From Proteles cristata cristata (taxonomy: Eukaryota > Chordata > Mammalia > Carnivora > Hyaenidae): 64,000 nt of DNA. Positions within the stretch are counted from its first letter, which is position 1. Every line of letters begins with the position of its first letter. This document shows positions 10,465-21,436 of this stretch, piece after piece. The position numbers and the translations under genes were made by a program. The stretch covers positions 1-64,000 of the forward strand of contig JAESUZ010003887.1 of NCBI GenBank assembly GCA_017311185.1, written 5' to 3'. Under the pieces are notes generated by a model. That model saw nothing but the letters and a program-made list of their open reading frames with translations, did no database searches and was not told where the DNA came from.

Positions 10465-11590
10465 GAATTTTAATATTTATTAAATCATGTGGCTAGAAAA
10501 GAAATGACTAAAAACCCAAGCTACGAAAGCACCTTAATAAAATAAATACCTGGGACCTGTTTGGTACTTTTTTTTTTTTATTCCTTCCATTTATGAGCTC
10601 AGCTGATGCTCACCCTTGATTTATGCCCAGGTTGGACCCTAAAGTGTCTGGCCTGCTCCTCTGGGGACCAGTGCCTTCTCTGTCTCTAAGGCCCCTCACC
10701 GCAAAGATGAGACCCCTTTTCTGGAAGGAGGCTTTTATTCTGCCTCCAGGGATGTTTCTGGGCCACAACCACAGGCAGCCCATTCACCCTCCTGGTAGGG
10801 AGAACTCATGAAAGAAGCAGCCTCATTTCATGTTTTTCTGCTTCCTTATCAACTGGGACAGTTTGTTTTCTCCCTCTAACTCAGGGATTCAGAATTTCAG
10901 GACTGGAAAGGGGCTTCCCTGCTGTTTCCTTCAAGTGACAAAAAAGCAAAGCTAGAGCACAGCTACCTATAGTGAGCCTTGTTATTTCAGCGTGAAGAAT
11001 CTTTAGAATTGTCGTTTCCAATCAGACATTTTCCTAGCCAGTTTATTTACCTTATTTTGACTTTGAGGAGGCTCATTTTCTACCTTGCCTTGTGTTGTTT
11101 CTTTACTGGCCTTAGCTGGGTCTTTTGTGAGCTGGTAATTTGCTCTCTGGTCTCTTAGCAACCAGGAACTTTTCCAGCTCGCCCCTGAATCAGACCTTGG
11201 AGTTATAAAGTTTGTGACAGAACATGCTGAAGGACAGCACCTCTCCCAGAGCCAACAATTTTAAACCAATGTTTGAACAAGGCAATCAACCAGGATTTCA
11301 GAACATGTACATTCATAAAGGCAGCATCTAACAAAACACACATCTGACTCTCCAGAATGCTTCGACTGTCTCCTGGTTCAGTCGCAGCTGGCTGAGTTCT
11401 CCCTCTTTCTTTGTCTCCCGTTATAGCACAAGGCACTTCCCCTTCTTTGCTCTAGGGCTGATGTGCAGCAGGTGGAGCCTGCATGGAGAGAAAATGACCA
11501 AACCCTGCCTGGAGGAAGAAAATGAGGAGGCTGAGTCTGCTCTTGGTGTCCAGGATGGGACAAGCAGCTCATCACATGGTCTCTGTCAGT
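10465..11590. other. Unassigned non-coding sequence
   Basis: No gene found. 10880-10930 (attcagaatttcaggactgg) resembles an old dispersed mammalian repeat. Remaining sequence unassigned. Confidence 0.5.
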
Positions 11591-11750
11591 TTCATTCCAC
11601 ATGCATTATTCCACACACATTTTTGTGCCCACTATATGCTGGGCACCCCCCTAGGGAAGTGCACAGAACATAGCCGTGCCCCTGTAGAGCTCACAGTCTA
11701 GCAAAGGCAGACATAAATCAATCAGTTACTATGCAGAGTGATAAGCCCAA
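11591..11750 (+). repeat. L2/MIR-class fragment
   Basis: The order cattccacatgcattattcc, actatatgctgggca, cctgtagagctcacagtctag matches the widespread old segment built on tgtgccaggcactg..ggagctcacagtctag. The subfamily is uncertain. Confidence 0.55.
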
Positions 11751-11895
11751 CATCCATGATATGCACACAGGACGGGGAGAAGAGAGAGAGAACTCAGCCC
11801 AAGGAGTGCAGTGGGAGCCCATGTGGATGACCGCACTGGAAGCAGAGTGGGGGCTTGTGGGGGGAATCAGGGGAAGAAGCAGGGACTACCCTCTC

Positions 11896-12670
11896 TGCTG
11901 GGAGCCGCACCAGCCTCTCTGGATGGCAGTCACAGCAAGGAAACTGGTATCTCTTTCTGTTACTACTGGCTCATGTTGTAAATGAAGCTGCTGGTATTGA
12001 CCAGGTCTCACAATATTCCAGATCAGACCGATATTCGCCACACAGATTGATCATAAGGAAAGACACATCCTTGCCTATCCAAAGATGATTGTCAAAAGGG
12101 TCTTGCAGATCCAAGACTTATATAATAAAGGGGGCTTGAGTCTGGCCTTGACGCAAAGAGCCTAATTTAGAGTTAAGGGCAAATATCTACCCACACCCAT
12201 TTGTTTCTGCTTAGAGCATTTTCTGGCCTTGTATATGCTGATTGCTCCCTGTGAAGGAACCCATTGAGGAACTTCTTCTTTTGTGATTATGAGAGCAGAG
12301 GTGTTCCCTGAAAGACCTGTTTTTCTTGATACTTCCACCTTAAATAAACAAGCTGTTGACCCCTGACCACAGAGAAGTGCTTCACCCTTTTTATGCTGAA
12401 AACTTTGTCTGGTACGCTAAAGATGCCTTCCTTCCCCCATAGGATAGGCATCTAAATCCCCTACCTCAATCACTATTGTAAACATTATGTATGAGTCTTC
12501 TACATATCTATGTTCTGGGAAATTCTTACATATCAAAGAAGTTTGTTATCAGAAACCATTGTCTAAGGCAAATGCCACTTCTGTGCCATCCCCAAAACAC
12601 TTAATGATAAAATAAAGTTGAGCAGCAGTCAGAGCGGAGATGCCTGCCTGGTGATCAGAAAGAATCTCCG

Positions 12671-12732
<62 letters not shown>

Positions 12733-12786
12733 CATCACCGTCCATCCTTCAGGGACCCCTGGACATGCTGGAGCCGGCCTCCAGCG
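11896..12786 (+). mobile_element. Solo LTR of an endogenous retrovirus, copy 1
   Basis: An LTR of about 890 bp, plus orientation. The U3 side starts tgctgggagccgcac. A poly(A) signal (aaaataaagttgagc) lies about 170 bp from the 3' end, and the U5 side ends ggagccggcct then ccagcg. It is flanked by the perfect 6-bp duplication cctctc (11890-11895 and 12787-12792). There are no gag, pol or env sequences, so the internal part was lost by LTR-LTR recombination. A 6-bp duplication is typical of class II (beta-like) elements. The same family recurs at 32150 and 43021 in reverse orientation. A (CT)n tract (12674-12727) has expanded in its 3' part. Confidence 0.85.
12674..12727 (+). repeat. (CT)n microsatellite inside the solo LTR
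   Basis: About 54 nt of CT dinucleotide. The corresponding place in copy 2 is a shorter (GA)n and in copy 3 is unexpanded gagggagaggtgagagagg, so the array arose within the LTR. Confidence 0.95.
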
Positions 12787-12867
12787 CCTCTCTCCACGAT
12801 TAGGATGCTGAATCACATACTTCCAGGAGGGAACTCCAAGTTCAGGTCTTGGCTAGTGTGAGCGTTT

Positions 12868-13410
12868 ACTAATTCTTGGGGTTATCTATGGCTAAAATAT
12901 CGCCCCCAAACTTGGGGATATAAACTAGCCACTCTTTTATTGTGCTTTTGGATTCTGTGGGTCAGGAGTCAAAAAAGGACATAGAGATGCCTCTTCTTTG
13001 CTCCTTGGTGTCTGGGGCCTCAGGGGAAGACTTGAATGGAGGGGCACCTTCAGCTGTGGCAGGTTGGGGGCCATTTCCAGTATAGTTTCTACGCTTGTGT
13101 CTGGCAGCTGGTCTGGACTGGCTGATGCATGGGCTTGGCCAAGACCGGCATCTAGGTTGTCTCCATGTGGCCTCTCCAGTATGGAGGTTTCAGGACCGTG
13201 GGACGTCTTACATGGAGGCTCAAGGCTCTGAGAGCAAGTCAGTATCCCCGGAAGGCGGGGGAAGGAGGTGCATGGCCTTTTGGCCCTTGCCTTGGCGGTC
13301 ATATCACATTACTCCCTGTGGAAGCCAAGGCCAACCAGATGAAGGCAGGGGACACAGACCCACCTCTCACTGGGAGGAGGGTCAAAATATTTGCAGGTGT
13401 GCTTAAGGCA
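12868..13410 (-). mobile_element. MLT1-type (ERVL-MaLR) LTR
   Basis: Reverse-strand match to the MLT1 family: cccaaacttggggatataaa and gattctgtgggtcaggagtc near the left, ggggacacagacccacctct near the right. Heavily decayed, with no internal region. Overlapping open frames of 77-121 codons here are chance. Confidence 0.65.
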
Positions 13411-13429
13411 CACCTTGGAGCCACGGCTA

Positions 13430-13560
13430 GTGAGTTTTGGTGTGACTCTGACCCCTTCTTTGCTGTATGACTTTGGGTTAGCTACTTCAACTCTCTGAGA
13501 TCCAGCCTCTTCATCTATACAATTAGGGGCTCACCTGGCTGATCTAAAGTTACAAGGAAC
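13430..13560 (+). repeat. MIR fragment
   Basis: The order gctgtatgactttgggttagc, tacttcaactctctgag, cttcatctatacaattag follows the MIR core consensus (tgtgaccttgggcaagttac..cctcatctgtaaaatg). Confidence 0.7.
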
Positions 13561-13669
13561 AGTTATTACCCATTGATTGCCAAATGTTGGCAATAAGAAT
13601 GGATCACCAGTTGAATTATGTGGCTCACTGGGCAGGTATAAGTTTTAGAATTAAACACTGGAATGGATT

Positions 13670-13800
13670 GGAGGAACCATGGTCTAGCTCCCTTGTTCTA
13701 CAGATAAGAAAACTAAGGTCTAGAGAATGTAAAGGTTCAGGAGTAAGTTAATGATGGGTATTAACTAAAAAATAGAACCTGGGCCCCTGAACCAATCACC
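13670..13800 (+). repeat. MIR-like fragment
   Basis: ttgttctacagataagaaaactaaggtctagag, then aatagaacctgggcccc, fits the MIR right half (acagatgaggaaactgaggc..gaacccaggtc). Confidence 0.6.
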
Positions 13801-14396
13801 TGTGTATTTTCCACGCACCTTATTGCATTTGGAATGATGTATGGGATTTCATTCAAACATCTGCCTTCAGGAAGACATCTCATACATAAACTTAAGGATA
13901 TCTATAAGTAGCCATATGGACATTTTCCATTGGGTCCAACCTGAGAAGCTGTTAATCGGGCAGATCTGTGCTCACTGGCTGGGCCCTCTGGGGGCCTTGC
14001 CAGGTCAGAGAAGAATGACAATGGACTTGGGAGGGGGGCTGAGAAAGTGTGAGTCTACTTCTGGTTTGGATCTTAATTTTTTTTCATACCAGCCATATTC
14101 AGAAATGGCTCCTGTGCGTGTATAATAGGGTGATTGAGTTAAATAATAAATGACAAGAGAGGCCACAGGAGGTGGGAAAGCAAAGCAAGAGAGAAGGAGT
14201 CTGATGTCAGCTTATATTGCAAAGGACCTTGAACTGCTGAGGCAAAGACGGGAGGGCAGGAGGGCCCCATGGTAATAGGAACAGAACAAGATCTGGTGAA
14301 AAGAGCCATGTGGCTTGTTACAGCCCCAGGAAGGCACAGAGAGTGAGAGAGAGGGAGAGGGATGGAGAGAGAGACAGAGAGAGAGAGACCTGGTGT
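13801..14396. other. Unassigned non-coding sequence
   Basis: No gene recognised. A purine-rich gagagagaggg stretch lies at 14338-14388. Confidence 0.5.
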
Positions 14397-14410
14397 AGAA
14401 ATATAAACAG

Positions 14411-14531
14411 GCATCTGTGTGGCTTAGTCAGCTGAGTGTCCGACTCTTGATTTCGGCTCAGATCATGATGCCAGGGGTGTGGGATCGAACCCCCATGTCA
14501 GGCTCTGCACTGAGCATGGAGCCTGCTTGAG

Positions 14532-14571
<40 letters not shown>

Positions 14572-14614
14572 CTCCCCCTCTCTCCCCCTCTGCCCTTCCC
14601 TCTAATTAAAAATA
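14411..14614 (+). repeat. Carnivore tRNA-Lys SINE, old type, with (CT)n
   Basis: Forward copy with head catctgtgtggcttag, body gagcctgcttgagattc and a (CT)n at 14533-14568. Target duplication agaaatataaacag (14397-14410) and agaaatataagcaag (14615-14629). Confidence 0.96.
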
Positions 14615-14629
14615 AGAAATATAAGCAAG

Positions 14630-17029
14630 ACATGAGGCATTTAAAAAGTGGGGGATCCTTAAGTCACATTTAGTGTTGGGGGGAGTAAAACAAAAAAATA
14701 GACAGTAGGTTATGGAACATTATATCTTCATGATAAACACGCTTTTCTGGAGGGGGCTCCGTGGCAAACACAGCCTTCAATAGAGTCAACCAGGCAGGGC
14801 TGTTTTTGTCATGTCGCTTGGGCACTGACTGGGAACAAGGCTCATCTGTGCTTGCCACCAGTCGGGGTGCTGGCGGTTTGGAGAAACGGAACCCCGAGGA
14901 GGAAAGCCACCGCACTCTTTGGCAGAAACCTTGCTCTCTCCCGCTCTCCCCCCACCGTCCACTGCATTTTCAGCTCAGCTCACCCCACCCATTTCTTCCC
15001 CAATCCCTCACCTCCTGCTCTTGTGTGGCTAGGCCCGCCACCCTCGCCCTTCTGACCCATCCCATCCCCATCGTAATCCGGCACAACTTGTCATGACCAT
15101 CATCCAACTATCCCTTTTCGCCCCCACCCACATTTTTACCCTCTTGCGTTTCATTTACCGATCCTTTTATTTGATGCTACGACAGCTTAAGCCTCTGTAG
15201 GAATAAATGCTCAAGACACTAGACATTAGGGGTGTGGGAATTGGATATCCCTAAAGAAGGACATTTCAACCTTTTTCTTTCTGTGATTGTGCAGAAAACG
15301 ATATTTGTACAGAGCACTGGGGTCAAGGACCCCAGCCCAGCCCAGGGGCTGAGTTGCATAGGTAAAGCTGAGATCCATTCTCAGCAAACCGTTTTAGAGG
15401 CTCCACAAAGGACTGTAGGATTCTGCACACTCCCATCACAAGACAACGTCCCTGTAGGCTGTATGTTGCCTGTTTGCCCTTTGTCTGACTCACCAAACGA
15501 TATCAGTTCCAGAGACATGAAGGCCTCCTCCCCCTTCTGGTATCTAAGGCAGCGACAAAGTGGAATAGCTGGGTGGTGATCCAGTCACAGCTGGACTGGC
15601 TGGTTTGCCTCAGTCAGGAAAGAGCCGCGATGGTGTTCAAATGTATTCCCGGGGAAACTATCAGAGAGCGCTTGTAACAGCGCTCGGGGCTGAAAGGGAG
15701 ACAGAAGGGAGGATCATGCAGTTCTTGCTTTTGTGAGCTTTTATTCCAGTAGCAGGGATGAGACAAGCCTGGGAAGTCGATACCAGAAGCCTAGAAGGAT
15801 GAGAGCTGGGAGAGAAGTTCACAGCTCCTGAGGGTGGAAAGGGGGCAGAGGAGGGTCCGTCCCAGCTGGGACAGAAGCCTCCAGAGCTCCACCAAAGTCA
15901 TGTCATTTCACACGAATCTGAGGGAGGGACAGGGTAGCCCCAGGAGTGGAGTGGGGGGTGGAAGAGTATGTTTCAGGTCCATTGAGGAACATGAACAAAA
16001 GGACAAGAAGGTAACACAACAGATGGGGAAGAGAAAACCACGTAGTCCGGGAATAGTGTAGAGAAGTAAGTCCTCCAACTTACTTATGAGTGTCGAGCAG
16101 CGAGTTCTCCAGGTCGGGTAGAGCCCTGATTCCAGAGAGAGGAGAGGTGTGGGGTTAAGGGTCACAGGAGCCGCTTGTCTGAACTCTCTCCTTCTTGACC
16201 CACGGAAGCCCAGCATGCTGGCTGCAAGAGAACAGAGCAGGTAAGAGCCCACTTGGAGGATGCAGAGCCTGGACATGCAAAACCAAAGAAGTCAAGACCA
16301 AACTCCCGCTAAGTTGAAGCTAAGTTCAAAGAGATGTAGATGAGGGGTGAGTCCAGATGGAGGACAGAGGTCTGAGAAACTGGGATGCCAAGCAAGAATA
16401 AGAGGACACCACACAGAGGCAAGAGAAGTCACTTGGTGCACATCCTTGAGCTGTTTCCGTCTAGTCATGGCCTTTTATGGAGGGCATGCAGGCCTCAACT
16501 GCAAGTGGGGAGGGTCCTGAGGCTGTTTGGACACTGTGGCATCTGAGGAAAGAACTGAGGGCTCACAAGCATGGGCATTTGGGAGCTGTAGCTGGAAGAG
16601 GTGTGGAGAGGGGCAGTCCACCGTGAGCTCCAGGCTTGCCTGGATGTTCTTGCTGAGCGCTCCAGATTACAAGGCTACCTGTCTCCTGATACTGAGCAGT
16701 CCTGTAGCCAGTCATACAGGAAACTAAATAGGTCAGGGAGACCATCATGTGATGACTGTGTAACTGTTTCTTTTCCAGGAGGAAAGGGATGGAACTGGCT
16801 TGTTTGCTGCTTGTTGGTTTTGGGGACCTTGGCTTTGGGTTCTTTTCCTGCAAGGTAGCCCCCTGTGTACGCTGTCTGCTGTACCCTGAGTAACACAGTC
16901 TTTGCCTCTGACTCAGGGGGCCTCCTGCCTTTTGCCAGCATCCAGTCTAAGTCGTTATTCACAGTTCTTGATGATGGGTTGGGTTGAAGGGGAGGGCGGG
17001 AGCCGCAGCAAACAGGAGGCTAGCAAAGT
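14630..17029. other. Unassigned block, the longest repeat-poor stretch of the left part
   Basis: About 2.4 kb without a named repeat. 14745-14900 (tccgtggcaaacacagcc, tgtcatgtcgcttgggcact) looks single-copy. Several 75-122-codon frames occur on both strands; none shows a domain, a splice context or a codon pattern. I see no exon. Confidence 0.45.
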
Positions 17030-17412
17030 TAGGATGCTGTTGGCTGCAAGTAAGAGAGTATGCAACTCAGTGTGGATTAAACCTGAATGTCATTTAATGA
17101 TCTCACATCAAATATGAGATTGGAAAATTCCAGGGGCAGCTCAACAGCATCAGAGTCTGGATTAGCTTCCCTTTGATTCTCTCTGGTTTCTCCTCATAGT
17201 CCCATAGCGCCGAGCATCACAGCCTCGCACAACAGGTGATCTTCCCCCACAGAAAGCACGTAAGTTAGAGAAAGAGTTTTGTTTTTGTAGGACTCCCTTT
17301 CTATCAGGTAAGAAGACTTAACTTCATGTTTCATTGGCCAGAACTAGCTCACAGGCCCACTGAAAACCAATCCTAGCAAATGAGATTAATGGGATTAATG
17401 TGAATAATTTGG
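17030..17412 (+). repeat. Ancient repeat ('family A' of this window)
   Basis: Begins gctgttggctgcaagtaag, passes through gatctcacatcaaatatgag and gaaaattccaggggcag, and ends tttcattggccagaactagctcac..ccaatcctagcaaatgag. The same order of motifs recurs at 28.2, 37.06 and 42.45 kb. It is a common old mammalian repeat, perhaps L1-related; I cannot name it. Confidence 0.6.
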
Positions 17413-17413
17413 A

Positions 17414-17821
17414 CCTGTGATTCTCACATTTGAGTGTACTTATTAAAACTTGGAGGGCATGGGGTGCCTGAGTGGCTCAGTTTGTTGAGCATCCGGTTCT
17501 TGGTTTTGGTTCAGGTCATGATCTCCCATTTCATGAGCTTGAGCCCTGAGTTGGGCTCTGTGCTGACAATGAGGAGCCTGCTTGGGATTCTCTCTCCCCC
17601 TCTCTCTCTGCCCCTTCTCCACTTGCACTCTCTCTCTCTCAAAATAAATAAATAATCTTAAAATTTTAAATAAAAATACTTGGAGGGATTATTGAAACAC
17701 AGATTTCTGGGCCTCACAGTTCTGGTTTAGCAGGTTGGGGGTGGGCCCCAAGACTTTTCATTTCTAGCAAGTTCCCAGATAGGCTACTGGTGGTCTAGGG
17801 ACCCCAGTTTCAGAACCACTG
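17414..17821 (+). mobile_element. MER20 hAT DNA element, split by a SINE
   Basis: Left end cctgtgattctcacatttgag. After the SINE come acagatttctgggcctcac, gggtgggccccaagac and the right end gaccccagtttcagaaccactg. The order follows MER20. The flanks share tttgga, the remains of an 8-bp duplication. It is a non-autonomous element with no transposase. Confidence 0.8.
17461..17675 (+). repeat. Carnivore tRNA-Lys SINE, old type, inside MER20
   Basis: Forward copy with head ggggtgcctgagtggctcag and tail aaaataaataaataatc. The MER20 sequence aaaacttggaggg before it reappears after the tail as aaaatacttggaggg, which is the target duplication. Confidence 0.96.
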
Positions 17822-17832
17822 GTTTGGAGTGA

Positions 17833-18045
17833 TGGTTCTCAACTCTGGCTAAATAGTAGAATAACCTTGGGAAAGTGTATACATATGTAAAACTGTAAAT
17901 GTCTGGGTGATTCTGCTGTATAGTGTATACATATATATATACATATGGGCCCTACACTCAACCTATTGAATCAAAATTTCCAGCAGCAAGGCCTGTAAAT
18001 TGGGATTTAAAAAAAACCCCTCCAGTGATTCTAGTGTGCAGGAGG
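17833..18045 (+). mobile_element. MER20-like hAT fragment
   Basis: Starts gatggttctcaactctggct like a hAT-Charlie terminal repeat and ends ccagtgattctagtgtgcagg, with gggccctacactcaac between. A short AT-rich run (atacatatatatatacatat) is embedded. More decayed than its neighbour. Confidence 0.6.
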
Positions 18046-18720
18046 GGTCACACATGCTGGCCCAGATCAAAATGGAATCTCCCTGGAGGTGGACATGTCA
18101 CTGTCTGTTACCTCAATAACGTCAGTGTTCCTGAACAGAGAACAGGAAGAATGGCGTGGAGTGGCCAGCGCACGGTGGTGGCCACGGGGAGTATGAAGGA
18201 GCCGAGGGGAGCGGGGCTGGGGGATGACAGGGAAAAGCAGCTATGAAGACCTTTCAGGTGGAAGTGGCCATCCTTGGATGACAGGATGTGGAAAGAGAGG
18301 GTGAGGGAGGAGATGATGCCAGATGGGGTTTCCCGAGAGCCCTGGGGAGAACAGGGAACCTGGAGGAGCGGCCTCTGTGGGAGTGTGACAGTTCCAGTTG
18401 GATGTGTGGGGCTGGAGATGCCCATGGGACAGACCTTGTGGGGTAGATGTACAGATGGTGAATGGGATGGAGGCTGGAGATGCATGGCTGAGAAGTGACG
18501 GCTGAAGATGGCCACAAGCACAGTGGGGGTATCTCTCCCAGGGGTACCACCCCACCCCCAGAGTCATCCCTGACCTGGGCTAATTCAGTAGAACCTCACC
18601 TGGACCTCCTGCCGCCAGTCTCACGTCCAGTAATCCATTTCCCACACAACCTTCCAAATGATCTTCCTAATACAGAACTGTGATCTTTGGGTTCATAAAG
18701 CCCTTTTCCAGACTCCTGCT
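18046..18720. other. Unassigned, G-rich, probably old repeat
   Basis: 18130-18500 is purine-rich on the plus strand and contains tgtggggctggagatgccca, a phrase of an old dispersed repeat that I cannot name. A four-run G motif lies at 18206-18232. The overlapping minus-strand frames (98-137 codons) come from low-complexity composition. Confidence 0.4.
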
Positions 18721-18870
18721 ACTTGAGTGGAGAGGTTCTCAGCCTTGGCTACACATCAGGTCACTTGCAGGAGTGTTTAACAAACTCTGGGCTCTGGGCC
18801 ACCCTGACACCACTTCCTTTGACTTTCTGATTTAACTGCTCTGGGATGGCACCTGGGCATTGTTATTTTT

Positions 18871-19035
18871 AATACATTTAAAAAAAATAAATGTTTAATT
18901 TTGAGAGAGAGAGAGAGAGGTGGACAGAAGATCTGACAGCACAGAGCCCGATGTGGAGCTTGAACTTCATGAACTGTGAGATCATGACCTGAGCTGAAGT
19001 TGGATGCTTAACCGACTGAGCCACATAGGTGCCCC
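18871..19035 (-). repeat. Carnivore tRNA-Lys SINE, old type, nested in another SINE's tail
   Basis: Shortened reverse-strand copy (head gccacataggtgcccc). aatac precedes it (18871-18875) and recurs just after it (19036-19040). It therefore appears to have landed in the T-rich tail of the next SINE. Confidence 0.9.
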
Positions 19036-19040
19036 AATAC

Positions 19041-19241
19041 TTTTTAAAAAATGTTTATTCATTTCAAGAGAGAGAAAGCATGAGCAGGGAAGGGGCAAAA
19101 AGAGAAAGAAAGGGACAGAGGATCCAAAGTGGGCTCTGACCTGACAGCAGGAAGCCTGATGTAGGGCTCGAACTCACGAACTGTGAGAGCATGACCTGAG
19201 CTGAAATCAAGTGCTCAACTGACTGAGCCATCCAGGCGCCC
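19041..19241 (-). repeat. Carnivore tRNA-Lys SINE, old type
   Basis: Reverse-strand copy with head gagccatccaggcgcccc. The 18-bp duplication ctgggcattgttattttt (18853-18870 and 19242-19259) encloses both this SINE and the one nested in its tail. This one therefore arrived first. Confidence 0.95.
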
Positions 19242-19309
19242 CTGGGCATTGTTATTTTTGAAGTGCTCTTCCTAAGATTCCAGTGTGTGGCCAGCACTGA
19301 GAACTACTG

Positions 19310-19660
19310 ACTCTAGGATGAAGTCCAAACTCCTGGGTGTGTGTCCTGGCCTCTCCTTCCAAAGCTCCTGCTTATCTCGGCCCATTGACGTCTTGTTCCT
19401 TGAGCTCAAGCCCTCTGGTCCCCTGTCATTTCCTGAACACACCATGCACTTTCATGCTTCTATGACTTCACACCCGCTCTTCCTCTGCTCAGAGAGCCCT
19501 TTCTGCTTGTTGACTACATGCACATCTTTATTCCAGGCTCACTCAGCCTAAGCATTGTCTCCATCTGGAGGCTTCCTTGGCCTTCCAAGGTAGTGACTGC
19601 TTTTTCTCCAGTGCCCCCACCTGGTCTTGTTTGTCCATTACAACACCCATTGCTGAATGG
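19310..19660 (+). repeat. L2 LINE fragment
   Basis: aggatgaagtccaaactcctg, cctgaacacaccatgcactttc and ctcttcctctgctcagagagc follow the L2 consensus 3' half in order. No frame remains. Confidence 0.8.
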
Positions 19661-19689
19661 CACAGTATTCATCTCTTTGATGGACTTTG

Positions 19690-19880
19690 CTCACCCACTT
19701 ACTGTGAGACTTACTGTGGGACTTCGGGCACATTGCTTCAGCCCTGCTGGTCACCATCTTAGCTGTAAAAGACATAATGAGGCCCTTGCCTGAGTTTCTT
19801 ATGAGGATTAAATGAAATGAATTGTGTCCAGTATAGTGCATGTGTAGAGCACAAGACTTGGTACAGAGAAAGCCCTCTAC
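19690..19880 (+). repeat. MIR fragment
   Basis: gtgggacttcgggcacattgc, atcttagctgtaaaagacat, ggattaaatgaaatgaattg and acttggtacagag fit MIR (gaccttgggcaagt..ctgtaaaatggg..attaaatgag). Confidence 0.7.
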
Positions 19881-19888
19881 CCTTGGAC

Positions 19889-20207
19889 CAGTGCTGCCCA
19901 ACAGAAGTATAACAAGCCACAAAAGTGAGCCACATATGCACATGAGAAAGGTAAAAAGAACTGAAATTAATCTCAGTAATATATTCTATCTCAACTCAAC
20001 ATACCCAAATATTACCTGTGAACACTTCAACAATCTAAAAATTATTAATGAGACAGGTTTCCAAATAAGTCTTTGAAACTGTTTTCATAGTATAAGTCTT
20101 CAAAGCTGTTATTTTACAGTACTAGCACATCTCATTTCAGACTAGCCGTGTTCCACATGCTCAATAGCCATATGTGGCCCGCAGCTACTGTTCTGGATAG
20201 TGCAGTG
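19889..20207 (+). mobile_element. Non-autonomous DNA transposon, hAT-like
   Basis: Terminal segment cagtgctgcccaacagaag on the left. On the right, agactagccgtgttcc, ctcaatagccatatgtggcc and tggatagtgcagtg. The interior is AT-rich. This is a known mammalian MITE type with CAGTGCTG ends; I recall the consensus but not a certain name. Confidence 0.6.
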
Positions 20208-20219
20208 CCAGATTCAAGA

Positions 20220-20330
20220 AATTCTGAATTTTGTGAGGATATGCACAGTAGCTGATTTTCCTCTGTGTCACTCAATGCTTCGCACAGAGTCGTGTTTAAT
20301 ACATGTCTATGAGATGTTATTGAGCTAAGT
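20220..20330 (+). repeat. L2 3'-end fragment
   Basis: tcaatgcttcgcacagagtcgtg..taatacatgtctatgagatg resembles the L2 end (cctggcacatagtaggtgctcaataaatg). Confidence 0.4.
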
Positions 20331-20738
20331 CAGGTACTTACAGAGTCATATCATTGGGCAGCTTGCCAAGGAGAATAACTGATAAAAAATCACAAGCTAT
20401 AATGACAGGCTAGGGAAACCAGCCAGTGACTGAAATTGAGGTACTGCCTTATGCTGACAGCCAGGGTGGAGAAGCGTGACCCATCTGTGCTGTAGGTCTG
20501 AGGTTAAAAGCCTATAAGGAGAAAGGTCTAGCTGTTGATCTTGATGCTATGGCCACTGATGCTTGGGGTCCTTCCAAATTAGTCTCATGCTAAATTATAG
20601 GCAACCAGCCCTACCCAGTGACAGAGTCAGTAGCCTTTTTTGGGGTGGGATCTTGGGACCACTATGGGAAAATCACTTGACTCCAGAAACCTCCCTGACC
20701 AGGCCAAGTTCCAGGGAATGGTTACTAACAGAGATTTG
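20331..20738. other. Unassigned non-coding sequence
   Basis: No feature recognised. Confidence 0.5.
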
Positions 20739-20880
20739 TTTCTGAGTTCTGAGTTCCACCATCAAAGAGCTGTGTGATCATGGACTACTTACTTTACCTG
20801 AGTTTCAGTTTCTGCCATCCGTGAAATGCAGAGGATAATAATATCTATATCATAGAATTGCCTTGAGGAGGTCACATACT
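20739..20880 (+). repeat. MIR fragment
   Basis: gctgtgtgatcatggactac, ctgagtttcagtttctgcc, gaaatgcagaggataataat and tagaattgccttgaggag run in MIR order. Confidence 0.75.
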
Positions 20881-20919
20881 GTGACCATGTCTTGAAGAGA
20901 CTGTGTGCTTCTGACATGG

Positions 20920-21436
20920 CTTCCAATTATCCTCACCTCCTGGTATTCACTCCCTGTGTCTTCCCTCCCTTCGTGTGTGTGCGGGTCTTAGTGACTTGAT
21001 TCTAACCAACAGAATCTGGCAAAGTATTGGAATGGCACCTCCATGTGTAGATTGTAAAGGCTCTAACTTCCAGCGTGCTAGCACTCTCTCTTACTCTCAG
21101 CTCTCAAGGAAGCAAGCTGCCATGTCATGAGATGCTCCATGGGAAGGTACAAATGGAAAGGGATTGCGGAGGTCTTGAGCCATAAGCCGGAAAGAGCTCC
21201 ATGAGGAATGGACTCCAACACCTCAAGGGGAAGTTAAGTTTCAACAACCATGTTAGTGAGCTTGGAAATGGAACGTTTCTGTCGAGTTTTAAGATAAGAC
21301 CAAAGGCTCCTGGGAGCCAGAGAGCCCAGCTAAATTGTGCCTGGAGTCATAGAAACTGCCAGGCAATAAATGTGTATTGTTTTAAGTTGCTAAGTCTTGG
21401 GGCAATTTGTTACACAGTAATAGATAACTAATGCAT
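20920..21436 (+). mobile_element. MLT1-type (ERVL-MaLR) LTR
   Basis: Forward MaLR LTR: gacttgattctaaccaacag, then a poly(A) signal in ccaggcaataaatgtg, and the characteristic end gttttaagttgctaagtc..gttacacagtaatagataac. No internal region is present. Confidence 0.75.

Larger units (their letters stand above)
18729..19309 (+). mobile_element. MER20-like hAT element, split by two SINEs
   Basis: Left end ggagaggttctcagccttgg. It reads through gggatggcacctgggcattg, is interrupted at 18871-19259, and resumes gaagtgctcttcctaagatt to the right end ccagcactgagaactactg. Third hAT-Charlie relative within 2 kb. Confidence 0.7.
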
